From: Janthinobacterium sp. B9-8
Lineage (GTDB): Bacteria; Pseudomonadota; Gammaproteobacteria; Burkholderiales; Chitinibacteraceae
Reading direction: 5' to 3'
NCBI RefSeq assembly: GCF_000969645.2
Contig: NZ_CP014222.1
Span: 3,785,740-3,849,739 of the forward strand
DNA: 64,000 bases
Part shown: positions 48,701-56,866 of the stretch, one piece after another
Numbering within the stretch: the first letter of the stretch is position 1
Layout of the letters: the number at the start of each line of letters is the position of its first letter
The notes under the pieces: generated by a model
The model's database searches: none
The model's input: only the letters and a program-made list of their open reading frames with translations
What the model was told of the DNA's origin: nothing
Position numbers and translations under genes: made by a program

Positions 48701-48714
48701 GTGTGCGCGCTCAT
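42772..48714 (-). CDS. chpA: ChpA-type CheA/CheY hybrid kinase of the type IV pilus chemosensory system
   Basis: 1,980 residues. The N-terminal 500 residues are degenerate HPt-like helices. Three sites stand out: FHTLKGSGRM (His643), AAHTLGGIA (His789, lacking the usual Lys-Gly) and LHTFKGSARM (His1309). Between about 965 and 1165 is an array of 36-residue acidic repeats. Then follow a dimerisation region, an HATPase domain (about 1500-1700, MLRNAIDHGLE and DDGKGLDLE and GRGIGMDVV), a CheW-like domain (about 1700-1840) and a C-terminal receiver with phospho-acceptor Asp1911 in LVDIEMP. It phosphorylates PilG/PilH to control type IV pilus extension, retraction and twitching. Last gene of pilG-pilH-pilI-pilJ-chpA; no chpB/chpC or pilK follows. 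Confidence 0.95.
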   Translation of the reverse strand: MSAHTEFDLGSLVWVKSEIEQTLQKASQALAQFGETKDSALLKHARTFLHQAYGAVQMVELTGLARFCEEIEQTLASDEISPDTLTIIQRAIAEASHYLEQIAAGAPNQPLRLLGSFKKMAALRQASESGAELFFPHLADLELPKGLPVRTVDAADVSAFIRLRRQRFEAVLLSWIGNEPAAAGVMAKCLAEIAATQSLAISRHFWWAAAGLLDGLSRHQGPLDLNIDLDLKQLILRLNMQLRRLSEGSGKVAERLYRDILYALLMQETSSTLALALRKGFALESLLPGADSDLLSPESALRVLLARSLREELDACKEGWGRISSGQFERLNTFMADFEPLSARAEPLAIPGLDQLWPAIAVAVQRLHDQAPSDADALEVATALLLIDNCLVIYPLLADDFPAQAEAMCLRLLHPAVKNELPQLDEITRQAQERLLQAQLAHEMRSNLQGVEDILDGWFRKPDSSAELNKIDPSLRQIQGALVMLEKHQAVELLQRCQQRIEQFTQSELLLPAQEDLELLAEGLSCLGFYIDNIAQNRDEPASLLVMIDKLAGSVQPDAVQNELEQLEEEPQLDAEPAPQHVKPLPDPSRPLPASDAAVDAELLEVFLEEAAEVLASIAEQILVCQQTPHDREALTVLRRSFHTLKGSGRMVGLNHLAQVAWAIEQLLNKLMQIEKTATPELLQLLAQAHTAFATWVEQLGRDGVAQVEGSDLIAAAEQLKVQLDVVSAPFEDSVSLEGEQGASDEVTIGTVTVSSSLFSLFRNEAAQYLQTLQGGKNSHPSAYLLAAHTLGGIASTAGFRSLGELAYTLEHAVQQLGEMVIGQEPALDQAVERIGSMLKSIFALEAPGFAEAEILALQNLQAETYEISLDEPTEPEGVAIDLGHGLAESEPEAENVVLMPEALLLDSSAAEFNLPDAVEADDIASVEPEAALDELAEPLDLSLEDTLDLAIKPEFVSDTFTEQLAVEVDLELDAFKELEPMLDGLDQPAGLTSDVFAESLVAEIDSELDSFKEHEQLLDGLDQPAGLASDVFAEPLVAEIDSELNSFKEHEQLLDGLDQPAGLASDVFAEPLAVEIDSELDSFKEHEQLLDGLAQPAGLASDVFAEPLVVEIDSELDSFKEHEQLLDGVDQPAGLANDAFAESLIEEIDSELSDAFKEHELLAEALVPVNEFEQQGEVEPLSSEVAETQEVAEPAVDESKDESEALSPLLDGLLNQPDDLDSADEEEQLVSLLDMESLTPFEQLLDKHDVQRQSELDGLQADDIDEQLLPVFIEEADELMQQISGSLRGLRVPAEVQQESSALKRDLHTFKGSARMAGAMRMGEVAHQMESRLLAAGNHYSAALLDALDADFDLIQTLADELKGVKQPVVAAKVAPLNQGDVESGTTIRVKSELMDQLVNQAGEVSIARSRIDAEMITMKASLLDLTENVNRLRSQLREMEIQAESQMQAKVKEQESHEANFDPLEFDRFTRLQEVTRFIAESVNDVATIQQNLLKNHDDSTAALSQQARMTKELQQSLMRVRMVPFSSLSDRLYRLTRQTGKDVGKKVNLELRGGRVEVDRGVLDQMMSPFEHMLRNAIDHGLETTEQRVALGKSEFGEVQVEVRQEGNELVLVLKDDGKGLDLETLRAKGVEKGLLAAHASDQMVTELIFEPGISTASSLTAISGRGIGMDVVKNKLGDLGGRIDVSSQAGVGTTFTIYLPLTLAVTQVVLVKAGGQQFAIPSGMIEQVQEIKLGVLERIYESRFQEWMDHRYPFAYFPRLLGDAQSVPEQKRYNTILLLRSGTGRMALHVDELLRNQEVVVKTIGPQLARIPGVTGATVLGNGDVVMIMNPLLLLAHGETRSITAESAAPETLKTTPLVMVVDDSLTVRKITGRLLAREGFQVLTAKDGVDALQQLSDVTPDVMLVDIEMPRMDGFELTRNVRANEGTRQIPIIMITSRTADKHKNYAFELGVNAFLGKPYQEEELLSQIRGFIRA
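45225..45830. repeat. Tandem array of 108-bp repeats inside chpA
   Basis: The phrase GGCTGGCTGAtCC recurs at 45313, 45421, 45529, 45637 and 45745, exactly 108 bases apart. Each unit encodes 36 residues of the form ASDVFAEPL..EIDSELDSF then KEHEQLLDGLDQPAGL. The inner units are nearly identical, while the outer two have drifted. The unit number should vary among strains by slippage or recombination. Confidence 0.95.
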
Positions 48715-48753
48715 TTAAAGCCTATTTTCAAGTAACACTTCAACATATTAGAT

Positions 48754-48794
48754 GTAGGTTGGGTTAAGCGATCTATCGCCATAACCCAACGTCC
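48754..48794. repeat. GTAGGTTGGGTTA palindromic repeat, short form, copy D
   Basis: GTAGGTTGGGTTA at the left and TAACCCAAC at the right around GCGATCTATCGC, itself a small palindrome. Same arms as copies A-C. It is in the pilJ-chpA gap. Confidence 0.8.
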
Positions 48795-48882
48795 TTATCA
48801 GCCTCTTGGCTTAGCAAGCGCCATCGCCTAAGTCTATAGGCGTCAACTTAAGTGCCAAACTTAACCTTTGCAGAATAAGTTT

Positions 48883-48913
48883 TCTGCAGGCGGGCTATAC
48901 AGCCCCCTGCAGA
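48883..48913. repeat. Hairpin in the pilJ-chpA gap
   Basis: TCTGCAGG..GGGCT / AGCCC..CCTGCAGA with loop ATAC, about 25 bases beyond the pilJ stop. No U tract. It may limit read-through into chpA or protect the pilJ message. Confidence 0.65.
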
Positions 48914-48937
48914 TGCCGTCAGCTAGCAATAGAAAAA

Positions 48938-51109
48938 TTAAAGCTTAAAGCCCGAAGCGGAGTCTTTCAGCTCTTGCGCCAGAGACGTGAGCTGCCCCAC
49001 CGCCGCCGCAGATTGCTTCGTCCCTGCTGTCGTTTGCTCGGTAATAGCCAAAATATCGCGCATGGACAAGTTAACCTTACTAGCCAGCTGGGTCTGATCT
49101 TCCGTTTCATGCGCAATCGATTCAATCAAACGCGCCAGATCACGGGAAACCTGACCAATCTCGGTCAGTGCCTGACCCGCGGCATCAGATAGTTTTGCCC
49201 CTTCAACCACACCCTGTGTTGAAACTTCCATCGCGGCTACCGCATCATGGGTATCGGTCTGAATCGTTTTCACAATCGCACTAATCTGCTTAGTCGCCTC
49301 GCCCGAACGTTCCGCCAGACGCTGTACTTCCTCAGCAACAATCGAGAAGCCGCGGCCTGCATCACCCGCTGCAGCAGCCTGAATCGCCGCATTCAAAGCC
49401 AAAACGTTGGTTTGTTCGGTAATGTCTGAAATCAATTCAACGATTTCACTAATTTCTTGCGAGCTTTCACCCAGACGCTTAATCCGCTTCGCCGTTTCCT
49501 GAATCTGCTCGCGAATGTCGCCCATACCCTTAATCTGATTCTGTACGGCCTCTGCACCCTTCTCTGCAGCCATCAGGGATGACTGCGCAACGTTGGCTGA
49601 TTCGGCAGCATTGCTCGATACACCACGAATCGATGTCACCATCTGCTCAACCGTTTGATTGGTGCCTTCAATTTCTACAGATTGGCGTTCAGCAGCTGCC
49701 AGCAACTCATCAGAAATACCCTGCGCTTCTTGCGTGGCCGAAGTAACCTGCCCTGTTGCACGGTTAATCTTGGTAATCAGGGAGCGCAGCTCTTCAATCG
49801 TATAGTTAATCGAGTCAGCAATCGCCCCCGTCAGATCTTCAGTAACCGATGCACGAACGGTCAAATCTCCGTCAGCTAAATCGGCCATTTCATTCAGCAG
49901 GCGCAAAATCGCCTCCTGATTCTTTTTGTTCTCAGCTTCCAGTACCAAACGACGACGTACCGATTCCTGGTTAAATACCGCCACCAGTAAGTACAGAGCC
50001 AATAAAGCCACCACGATAAAAACAAACTCTAAAAGACCATTGACGATACTACCGGCGGTATTTTCATATGCATCCGCCAGTTCACTGGTTTCTTTCAATA
50101 GTTTTTCTGAGTCAGAAACGATACTTTGGCTGGCCATCCGCGAGCTCACCAAAGGCTGCATGTTTTTAGAGAACGAGGCCACAACCACTTCAAAGTCATT
50201 AAAACGCTTAGCAATTTCATTTAATTTAGCAATCATTTCAGGATTGCTAACCGCCCGCAGTTGCAGCTCTGTATTTTTGCCATCCAAAAACGCAGTCACG
50301 ATTTCATCAAATAAAACCGCATCCTTACCCAATAAAGACACCACTTCAGGGTTGATCAGATCATCGCCGAAAACGGTGTTCGAGTTTTTCGCCATACGCT
50401 GCGATAACATCGATAGGAGATACGCGTGCTCCATTTCGCTTGCATTACCGCCATTTGCGGCCAGCAGTTTGGCGAAATCCTGTGTGTTTTCCAGTAATAC
50501 GGCATCGTTACGGTTAATCGTAAATACAGACTGACCAATCGTCACCAAAGCTTTCTCTTGCTTCAGGATGGTATCTACTGTGGGGCGGGATGCATTGCTA
50601 CTAAACGATTGCTTCCACGTCGCATTAATCGAGCTAATCAGCTTGGATGGGTTATGCGACAACAAGCTAACCAGCAAACCACCGCTCGACAGCTGCGTCA
50701 AATTGGCGTCAAAGCGAACATAAGCATCTTTCAAAATAGGGAACGCGTCTGCCTTACCCTGAACAGCCTGCGTAGATGCACGCGCAATACGCTGCGAAAG
50801 CATCTGCATTTCAGTAGAAATAGCACGACGCTCAGCGTTATAAGACGAAGCTTGAAACGCAAGAAACGCGGTAATGATAAACAAGCTGGCAGAAAGCAAC
50901 ATAACCGCTAGCAAAATAGCCATTTGCTGACGAATTGGCAGCGCCCCAATCACGGGTAATGGTTTTTTTACTTGTGTGTCATCCGACTCAGGCAGACTCA
51001 ACTTCCCCATGATCCATGTTGTTTTTGTCGGCTCATAATTAGCCGCAACAGGAGCCGCTTGTTTGCTTCCGGAAAAAAGGCGTTTTACGCCATCCAGATT
51101 CAGTGCCAT
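48938..51109 (-). CDS. pilJ: PilJ-type methyl-accepting chemotaxis receptor of the type IV pilus system
   Basis: 723 residues. A cytoplasmic N-terminal tail of about 65 residues precedes TM1 (about 70-92, [20 protein letters not shown]), which is followed by a large periplasmic region with two PilJ-type helical modules (FRx[16 protein letters not shown]), TM2 (about 355-375), a HAMP-like segment ([15 protein letters not shown]) and the signalling domain with hairpin tip [37 protein letters not shown]. The hairpin carries Ala/Gln instead of the usual EAARAGE glutamates, as is known for PilJ. GGGAG lies 9 bases before the ATG. It senses surface contact or ligand and signals to ChpA through PilI. 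Confidence 0.95.
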   Translation of the reverse strand: MALNLDGVKRLFSGSKQAAPVAANYEPTKTTWIMGKLSLPESDDTQVKKPLPVIGALPIRQQMAILLAVMLLSASLFIITAFLAFQASSYNAERRAISTEMQMLSQRIARASTQAVQGKADAFPILKDAYVRFDANLTQLSSGGLLVSLLSHNPSKLISSINATWKQSFSSNASRPTVDTILKQEKALVTIGQSVFTINRNDAVLLENTQDFAKLLAANGGNASEMEHAYLLSMLSQRMAKNSNTVFGDDLINPEVVSLLGKDAVLFDEIVTAFLDGKNTELQLRAVSNPEMIAKLNEIAKRFNDFEVVVASFSKNMQPLVSSRMASQSIVSDSEKLLKETSELADAYENTAGSIVNGLLEFVFIVVALLALYLLVAVFNQESVRRRLVLEAENKKNQEAILRLLNEMADLADGDLTVRASVTEDLTGAIADSINYTIEELRSLITKINRATGQVTSATQEAQGISDELLAAAERQSVEIEGTNQTVEQMVTSIRGVSSNAAESANVAQSSLMAAEKGAEAVQNQIKGMGDIREQIQETAKRIKRLGESSQEISEIVELISDITEQTNVLALNAAIQAAAAGDAGRGFSIVAEEVQRLAERSGEATKQISAIVKTIQTDTHDAVAAMEVSTQGVVEGAKLSDAAGQALTEIGQVSRDLARLIESIAHETEDQTQLASKVNLSMRDILAITEQTTAGTKQSAAAVGQLTSLAQELKDSASGFKL

Positions 51110-51308
51110 TTTGTGTTACTCCCAATCCCGTATCTATTTTTATGGGTGCTGCTCATTAAACAGACCATTTAAAACCACTACGCCCTCACCATCATCCAAT
51201 GATGTATGAGAGCAATGGCAGGAACTCCCAGCTTACAGTCATAAACCGAGCTTTTTTATTACCCTGCCATGCTCTGGCCAAGGGGATGCTACATTTTTCA
51301 ACAGCCCG

Positions 51309-51824
51309 CTACATTTGACCTGTCTGTAAAAAAGCAGGCTGTGCAACTAAGGCCTGAATATCTAAGCTGCGCCAAGAAATACCCACCGCATCGCGATATG
51401 CATCTCCTGTGCAAGCAGATGAGCGGCTAAGTGCAGAATCAGGCGTTAAATCTGCCAAATGCTTTAAACCAAGCATGCGATCAACCAACACCGCGCAATG
51501 CAAGATATGCCGGGGGTGCAAGAGCAATAATCTCGCGGCAGGGGTAGCGGATAAGCTGCCCGTGCCAAGAAACGCAGCCAGATCACTCACACTGACTAAA
51601 TTACCTCGTAAATTCGCCACCCCTTTAAACCAGTGGTGAACCAAGGGAACAGTTGAAAGGGCTGGCACAGGCATCACCTCTGCCACGTCTGATAAATCAA
51701 CCAGCCAATTCTCTCCGCCGATTCTCACGCCCAAACGAGCATCAACTTGAGCACTTGCTGCCACGCTTTTTAAACGCGCCATTACCCCTTCTTGATAATC
51801 GCGCAGGCTAATCCGTTTGGCCAT
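51309..51824 (-). CDS. pilI: PilI, CheW-like adaptor
   Basis: 171 residues with one CheW domain: LGVRIGGENWLVDLSDVAEVMPVPALSTVPLVHHWFKGVANLRGNLVSVSDLAAFLG is the core, with the usual NLRG motif. It couples receptor PilJ to kinase ChpA. A GGAAG sits 5 bases before the ATG. It stands between pilH (277-base gap) and pilJ (199-base gap), in the normal Pil-Chp order. Confidence 0.93.
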   Translation of the reverse strand: MAKRISLRDYQEGVMARLKSVAASAQVDARLGVRIGGENWLVDLSDVAEVMPVPALSTVPLVHHWFKGVANLRGNLVSVSDLAAFLGTGSLSATPAARLLLLHPRHILHCAVLVDRMLGLKHLADLTPDSALSRSSACTGDAYRDAVGISWRSLDIQALVAQPAFLQTGQM

Positions 51825-52101
51825 GATTCTTCCGCTTAAATAAGCTGCAATTTAAAATACAACAGATCAAAATTCAGTCAATACCTGATTCACCTCAATA
51901 GGAGGCAGAAAATCATGCCGAAGAAACACTAAACGAGTAAATGGCTGACTCATTTTAGAATCAGCCATTCGCTTTAAAAATACGGACTAAATCTCACCTA
52001 AATGGCGTGATTTTGACCCGATTTTTGTGTTTCTTACAGATATATTGCAGCTTAATCAAGCAGCTCTATATCAAAGGCTTGGCATAGGAATAAGCTATTT
52101 T

Positions 52102-52464
52102 TTACAAAGCCGCAATTTTGGCAAGCAATTCCTGGGGGTCAACCGGTTTAACCACGTATTCCACGGCACCTTGTCTGCGTCCCCAAACCATATCTGTTTC
52201 CTGGTTCTTAGAAGTGCACATAATGATAGGAATATGCTTAGTCACTTCATCACGGCTAATTGTGCGAGTTGCTTGAAAGCCATTCATTCCCGGCATTACA
52301 ACATCCATCAGAATTAAATCTGGCATTAATTCTTTAACTTTTGCCACCGCTTCCTCACCCGACTCTGCGGTGACGACTTGAAAACCATTCTTCGTAAGTA
52401 ATTCACCTAGGAAATGACGCTCTGTTGGTGAATCATCGACGATAAATATTTTTTTGATACTCAT
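52102..52464 (-). CDS. pilH: PilH response regulator (single receiver domain)
   Basis: 120-residue stand-alone receiver domain. Acidic pair in FIVDDSPTE, phospho-acceptor in LILMDVVMPGMNGF, Thr/Ser switch IMCTSK, and Lys in VVKPVD. In the Pil-Chp system PilH takes phosphate from ChpA, affecting pilus retraction. The frame opens at 52485, but ATG 52464 has AGGA 5 bases upstream and is the family start. It follows pilG by 17 bases. Confidence 0.94.
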   Translation of the reverse strand: MSIKKIFIVDDSPTERHFLGELLTKNGFQVVTAESGEEAVAKVKELMPDLILMDVVMPGMNGFQATRTISRDEVTKHIPIIMCTSKNQETDMVWGRRQGAVEYVVKPVDPQELLAKIAAL

Positions 52465-52481
52465 TGGTGTCCTACCCATAG

Positions 52482-52865
52482 TCAAACGCTGCGAATATGC
52501 GCAGCAACAGCCTGCAATAGGCTGTCTTTAGTAAAAGGCTTAGTTAAATACTCATCAGACCCAACCATCCTGCCTCTGGCACGATCAAATAAACCATCTT
52601 TAGAGGACAGCATAATAACGGGGGTCGTTTTATATCGAGGATTTTTTTTAATCAGCGAGCAGGTTTGATAGCCATCAAGCCTTGGCATCATTACATCAAC
52701 AAAAATCACATCGGGTAAACGATCGCTGATTTTAGCTAATGCATCAAAACCGTCTTCTGCAAGAATCACCTCGCAGCCAGCCTGCCCCAAAAAAATCTCC
52801 GCACTTCTGCGTATGGTATTGCTGTCATCAATCACCATGACTTTTACCCCGGCGAGCTGTGACAT
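52482..52865 (-). CDS. pilG: PilG response regulator (single receiver domain)
   Basis: 127-residue receiver: VMVIDDSNTIRRSAE at the start, phospho-acceptor in IFVDVMMPRLDGYQT, switch MLSSKDG, and Lys in LTKPFTK. The sequence LFDRARGRMVGSDEYLTKPF is typical of PilG. It stimulates pilus extension and cAMP signalling in the well-studied Pseudomonas system. First gene of the leftward pilGHIJ-chpA operon; the promoter should lie in the AT-rich 52866-52960 region. Confidence 0.94.
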   Translation of the reverse strand: MSQLAGVKVMVIDDSNTIRRSAEIFLGQAGCEVILAEDGFDALAKISDRLPDVIFVDVMMPRLDGYQTCSLIKKNPRYKTTPVIMLSSKDGLFDRARGRMVGSDEYLTKPFTKDSLLQAVAAHIRSV

Positions 52866-53025
52866 TACTTTTTTCCCCTCATCAATTTTCTTGGCATGGT
52901 TTTATCGGGAGCAAACAAAAATTATAATATTAGTGGGCAGTATATGCGCCCTATTTTATCTGCGCACATTCTTTGCCGCAAAATAATAGGCCAATACTAA
53001 GACAATAAGAAGATAAAGGGATATA

Positions 53026-53071
53026 GAAAAAAAAGAAACCCCGGTCTGAGCAGGCATTGACCGGGGTCATA
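53026..53071 (-). terminator. engB terminator
   Basis: Stem ACCCCGGTC / GACCGGGGT with a 12-base loop; the minus-strand transcript runs into T-rich sequence (53026-53036). It lies about 110 bases beyond the engB stop and upstream of pilG. Nothing else was recognised in 52866-53178. Confidence 0.85.
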
Positions 53072-53178
53072 CAGGCTCTGGCGCGTTGCCAAAGCACCCG
53101 CTCAGGGAGGAAAAAGCGGGAGGTGCAGGGGCGCACCTAGAATCAAGATAGAACCCCGGCATAAAACTGCAAGCCTGT

Positions 53179-53832
53179 TTACTCCCCGTCTATCGGCTCC
53201 GGGTTTTCACCTTCGCTCTTAAGCTGCTCTGTCTGGTAATTCATGGCATCAAACCAGCCGCCAACGACCTTTTCAGTAATATCTGCCCCCAGCTTTTTAG
53301 AACTGGAAAACAGCTGAACTGTAATCATCGATTCGTCAGCAAACTCTGCCTCTACCTTACGCAAAATCGCAATTTGTTCCTGACGATTAAGCTTGTCACA
53401 TTTGGTCAGAATGCAGTGAATAGGTTTGCCTGTTGGGCGGAACCAATCAAGCATTTGCCGATCAAGCTCGGTTAAAGGGCGACGGGAATCCATAATCAGC
53501 ACGAGGCCAATCAGATTGCTCCGGCGTACCAGATACTGGCTTAGCAATTTTTCCCAGTGTTGCCTAACAGACACAGGTACTTCAGCGTAACCGTAGCCCG
53601 GCAGATCCACCAGCCGGTTATTGGCATTACCAAATTGAAAATAATTGATATGTTGAGTACGGCCCGGTGTTTTAGAAACAAAGGCAAGCCGTGTATGGTT
53701 AGCCAGTGTATTGATAGCACTGGACTTGCCGGCGTTGGAGCGTCCGGCGAATGCAACTTCCATACCGTCAGCCGGAAGAGCCTTCAGGTCGTTGACGGTT
53801 GTCAGGAATTGCAAGCCTTGGAAAAGCGACAT
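53179..53832 (-). CDS. engB: Ribosome biogenesis GTPase EngB/YsxC
   Basis: 217-residue small GTPase needed for large ribosomal subunit assembly. G motifs: G1 [12 protein letters not shown]2/switch [13 protein letters not shown]3 [12 protein letters not shown]4 LTKCDK, G5-like LFSSSKK. Length is typical; the acidic C-terminal tail ([12 protein letters not shown]) is longer than in some relatives. It is divergent from the cytochrome c4 and resBC genes, an order conserved in Neisseriales and related betaproteobacteria. Confidence 0.96.
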   Translation of the reverse strand: MSLFQGLQFLTTVNDLKALPADGMEVAFAGRSNAGKSSAINTLANHTRLAFVSKTPGRTQHINYFQFGNANNRLVDLPGYGYAEVPVSVRQHWEKLLSQYLVRRSNLIGLVLIMDSRRPLTELDRQMLDWFRPTGKPIHCILTKCDKLNRQEQIAILRKVEAEFADESMITVQLFSSSKKLGADITEKVVGGWFDAMNYQTEQLKSEGENPEPIDGE

Positions 53833-54070
53833 TGGGTAACCACTGTGGTTTGTGAACGGGTCTTGTTATAGAATACCAGCAATTGAATAATCTTCGGCCG
53901 GTTCAACTTATTGCAAAATTGACTGCGGCGCTTGTACTGCGTGCTAAAAACAAAAAAATCCTCATTTACTCTAGTAAATTCCAGATTTTTTGTCTTACCT
54001 GCCCGGTACCTGCCCCACCCTATTTTGCAGCAAGCTGATTTATCCGGCTACTCGCACTTTTGAGGAGCAA

Positions 54071-54694
54071 ATGCTTATGCGCCGTGCGCCTGTTGCAGCA
54101 ATCATTGCCACACTATTAATGGTGGCCCCGACCGCATTTGCCGCTGGCGGCACTAAAGCAGATCCGGCAAAAGGTAAACAATTGGTCGAGCAAGTCTGCG
54201 CGGCCTGTCATGGTATCGATGGAAACAGCGCTGCATCTGCTAATCCCAGCCTTGCAGGCCAACATCCTGAATACATTGTAAAACAATTGGTCGAGTACAA
54301 GACGGCTAAGCGAAAAAATCCCGTTATGATGGGAATGGCAGCGCCTTTATCTCCTGCGGATATGGCTAATGTGGCGGAATACTTCTCTCAGCAGCCAGCC
54401 AAAGATCGTGGCGCATCTGATAAAGCGCTGATCGAAACCGGTAAAAAAATCTACCGTGGCGGCATTATGGCTAAGGGTGTTCCTGCCTGTATGGCCTGTC
54501 ATGGCCCGTCTGGCGCAGGGATTCCCGGACAATATCCTCGCATGGGTGGCCAGCATTCGGCCTACACCTTGGCTCAGCTTAATACTTTCCGTAGCGGTGA
54601 GCGCACCAACAACAGTGTAATGACTGATGTTGCGGCCAGATTGTCTGATGCAGAAATCAAAGCCGTTGCTGAATATATTCAGGCACTGCATTAA
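54071..54694 (+). CDS. Dihaem cytochrome c4
   Basis: 207 residues with a signal peptide ending TAFAAG (about residue 24) and two class I cytochrome c domains. Haem-binding motifs are CAACHG (first domain) and CMACHG (second), each followed by its distal methionine region (MMGMAAPLS and the SVMTDVAA segment). It is a periplasmic electron carrier between the bc1 complex and terminal oxidases. The frame opens at 53990, but GAGGAG just before ATG 54071 and the signal peptide fix the start. It precedes resB/resC, which attach haem to such cytochromes. Confidence 0.95.
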   Translation: MLMRRAPVAAIIATLLMVAPTAFAAGGTKADPAKGKQLVEQVCAACHGIDGNSAASANPSLAGQHPEYIVKQLVEYKTAKRKNPVMMGMAAPLSPADMANVAEYFSQQPAKDRGASDKALIETGKKIYRGGIMAKGVPACMACHGPSGAGIPGQYPRMGGQHSAYTLAQLNTFRSGERTNNSVMTDVAARLSDAEIKAVAEYIQALH

Positions 54695-54825
54695 TTTAGA
54701 CCGTAGAGCAGCACAAGCTGGCTAAATACGCCTGTGCTGCTACTCCTTACCGGAACTTTATTCGGTATCAGGGTTCTTTTAAGCTAGCTACAAACAACTG
54801 TAGTTGATTAACAGATCCCTAGAAC

Positions 54826-54846
54826 AAGGGGCTTATGCCCCTTTTT
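54826..54846 (+). terminator. Short intrinsic terminator abutting the resB start
   Basis: AAGGGGC-TTAT-GCCCCTTTTT: a 5-7 bp GC stem followed by five Ts, ending 8 bases before the resB ATG. It should end most cytochrome c4 transcripts. It also occupies the space where a resB ribosome-binding site would be. Confidence 0.8.
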
Positions 54847-54853
54847 GACTTCT

Positions 54854-56866
54854 ATGACACCCAAAACTTCTTTTCTAAAAGCATGGTACGAATTATTTTC
54901 GTCGATGCGTTTTGCCGTAAGTCTGCTGACTATTCTTGCAATTGCTTCGATTATCGGCACCGTCCTCAAACAAAACGAACCTTACGCCAATTATAAAATT
55001 GAGTTTGGTGAATTCTGGTTTCAGATTTTTCACCCCTTAGGCCTGTTTGACGTTTACCACAGTGCATGGTTTTTACTGATACTTTGCTTTCTGGTGCTTT
55101 CCACCAGCTTATGTATCTGGCGGCAGTGGCCGGGAGTTTGGCGTGATATTCGCGGCTACCGCGAAAACGCCAGCAATAACTCGCTGCGCTTGATGTCGCA
55201 CAATACCGAACTGGACAGCGAATTAGCCCCCGAAGAAGTGATTGATGCGCTAGCCAACCGAGGCTACCGCAGCCGTATTCGTGAAGAACACGGCCATGTC
55301 ATGATTGCCGCCAAAAAAGGCAGCTTTCAGCGTCTGGGCTATTTATTTGCCCATGCCGCCATTGTCGTTATCTGCTTAGGCGGCTTGCTCGATGGCAATG
55401 TGCCGCTCAAACTAACCGAGCTATTTGGCTTTAAAACACCGGAAATACGCGACGTACCTCAAAGCAAAGTGCCCGAACAAAGCCGCTTGCCCGAAGATAA
55501 TTTATCTTTCCGAGGCAACGTCACCCTGCCCGAAGGCTCGGTAGGAGATGTGGTCTTTTTAAACGCAGGCCAAGGTTATTTTGTACAAGAGCTGCCATTT
55601 GCACTGCGTTTGAATAAATTTTATATCGAGCATTACTCCACAGGGCAGCCTAAGCTCTTTGCCAGCGACATCGATTTACTCGATAAAAAAACCGGCAAAG
55701 TACTGCGCAGAGCCAAGGTAGAGGTCAATAAGCCCTTAATTTATAATGGTGTTGCCGTGTATCAAGCCAGCTTTGGCGATGGCGGCTCCTCGCTCGAAAT
55801 GCGGCGCTGGGATTTAAACAATAACACCTCGCAAGCACTAAGTGCCCGCTCGCAAGCCAGCCAGGCAATTCAAATTAATGGCCAGCCTTACCAGCTAGAA
55901 ATGGGTGATTTCCGCGCATTTAATATTGAAAACATGGGCAAAGTGGTTAATAACGCCATGGCCGTCAGTAAATTTGCCCAAGCAATGGCCTCTGCCCAGG
56001 CAGTGCAAAGCGAACACAATCTCAAAAATATCGGCCCATCGATTCAATTTAAATTGCGTGATAAAAACGGCCAGGCAATCGAATACCTGAATTATTTCTC
56101 CCCTTTCTTTGAAAAAAGCGCGGGCTACGCCGTAACGGGTATGCGCCGCGAAGTAGCAGCACCTTTCCAATTTGTCCGTATTCCTCTCGACAAGGAAATG
56201 GAAGCCAACACCTTTATGCGTTTACGAGCGGCTCTGCTAGATAAATCTCTCTACCCGGAAATTGCCCGCCGTACCGCAGCCAAAGCATTTCAAAGTGGCG
56301 GGATATCCAAAGAGGGCGAAGCCCAATTTAAAGATGTCACCATGGGTGTGCTCACCCGCTTTAGCGAAGGTGGCTTCCCTGCCATAGAAAGTTTTCTTGA
56401 TGACAAAGTACCCAAAGATCAGCGCCAAACGGTTGCCCAAACCTATATCAAGATTCTGCAAGGCACAGTGATTGATGCAATGGATGTGGCGCAAGGACGC
56501 GCTGGCCAGCCGATACTGCCTATTGATGAGACACAATATCGCTTTCTGATGGATAGTCTGGTGGCGGTGAGCAGCTTATTTGAATACGGGCCGCCAATCT
56601 GGCTGGAAGCGAATCGCTTTGATGAAATCAAAGCCAGTGGCTTTCAGATTACCCGCGCTCCGGGCCAGAATATTGTTTATTTAGGCTCTCTATTATTGGT
56701 TATCGGTATCTTCTGCATGTTTTATATTCGTGAAAATCGCGTTTGGGTGCGCCTTGCCGCTGGCAAAACCTTAATCGCCATGAGTAGCAACCGCAAAAAC
56801 TCCGATCTAGATCATGAATTTACCGAGCTAAGCTCGGCTCTGGCTGCCAAAGGAAAAACACGATGA
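54854..56866 (+). CDS. resB: ResB/CcsB-type component of System II cytochrome c synthase
   Basis: 670-residue inner-membrane protein. Membrane segments lie near residues 18-38, 65-90 and 165-185 and at the C terminus (about 610-630), with a large periplasmic ResB domain between them (FRGNVTLPEGSVGDVVF, YNGVAVYQASFGDGG). With ResC it exports haem and ligates it to apocytochromes c. ATG 54854 is taken; TTG 54845 is an alternative, since the region directly upstream is a terminator hairpin and no standard Shine-Dalgarno is visible. Its stop overlaps the resC start (ATGA). Confidence 0.93.
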   Translation: MTPKTSFLKAWYELFSSMRFAVSLLTILAIASIIGTVLKQNEPYANYKIEFGEFWFQIFHPLGLFDVYHSAWFLLILCFLVLSTSLCIWRQWPGVWRDIRGYRENASNNSLRLMSHNTELDSELAPEEVIDALANRGYRSRIREEHGHVMIAAKKGSFQRLGYLFAHAAIVVICLGGLLDGNVPLKLTELFGFKTPEIRDVPQSKVPEQSRLPEDNLSFRGNVTLPEGSVGDVVFLNAGQGYFVQELPFALRLNKFYIEHYSTGQPKLFASDIDLLDKKTGKVLRRAKVEVNKPLIYNGVAVYQASFGDGGSSLEMRRWDLNNNTSQALSARSQASQAIQINGQPYQLEMGDFRAFNIENMGKVVNNAMAVSKFAQAMASAQAVQSEHNLKNIGPSIQFKLRDKNGQAIEYLNYFSPFFEKSAGYAVTGMRREVAAPFQFVRIPLDKEMEANTFMRLRAALLDKSLYPEIARRTAAKAFQSGGISKEGEAQFKDVTMGVLTRFSEGGFPAIESFLDDKVPKDQRQTVAQTYIKILQGTVIDAMDVAQGRAGQPILPIDETQYRFLMDSLVAVSSLFEYGPPIWLEANRFDEIKASGFQITRAPGQNIVYLGSLLLVIGIFCMFYIRENRVWVRLAAGKTLIAMSSNRKNSDLDHEFTELSSALAAKGKTR

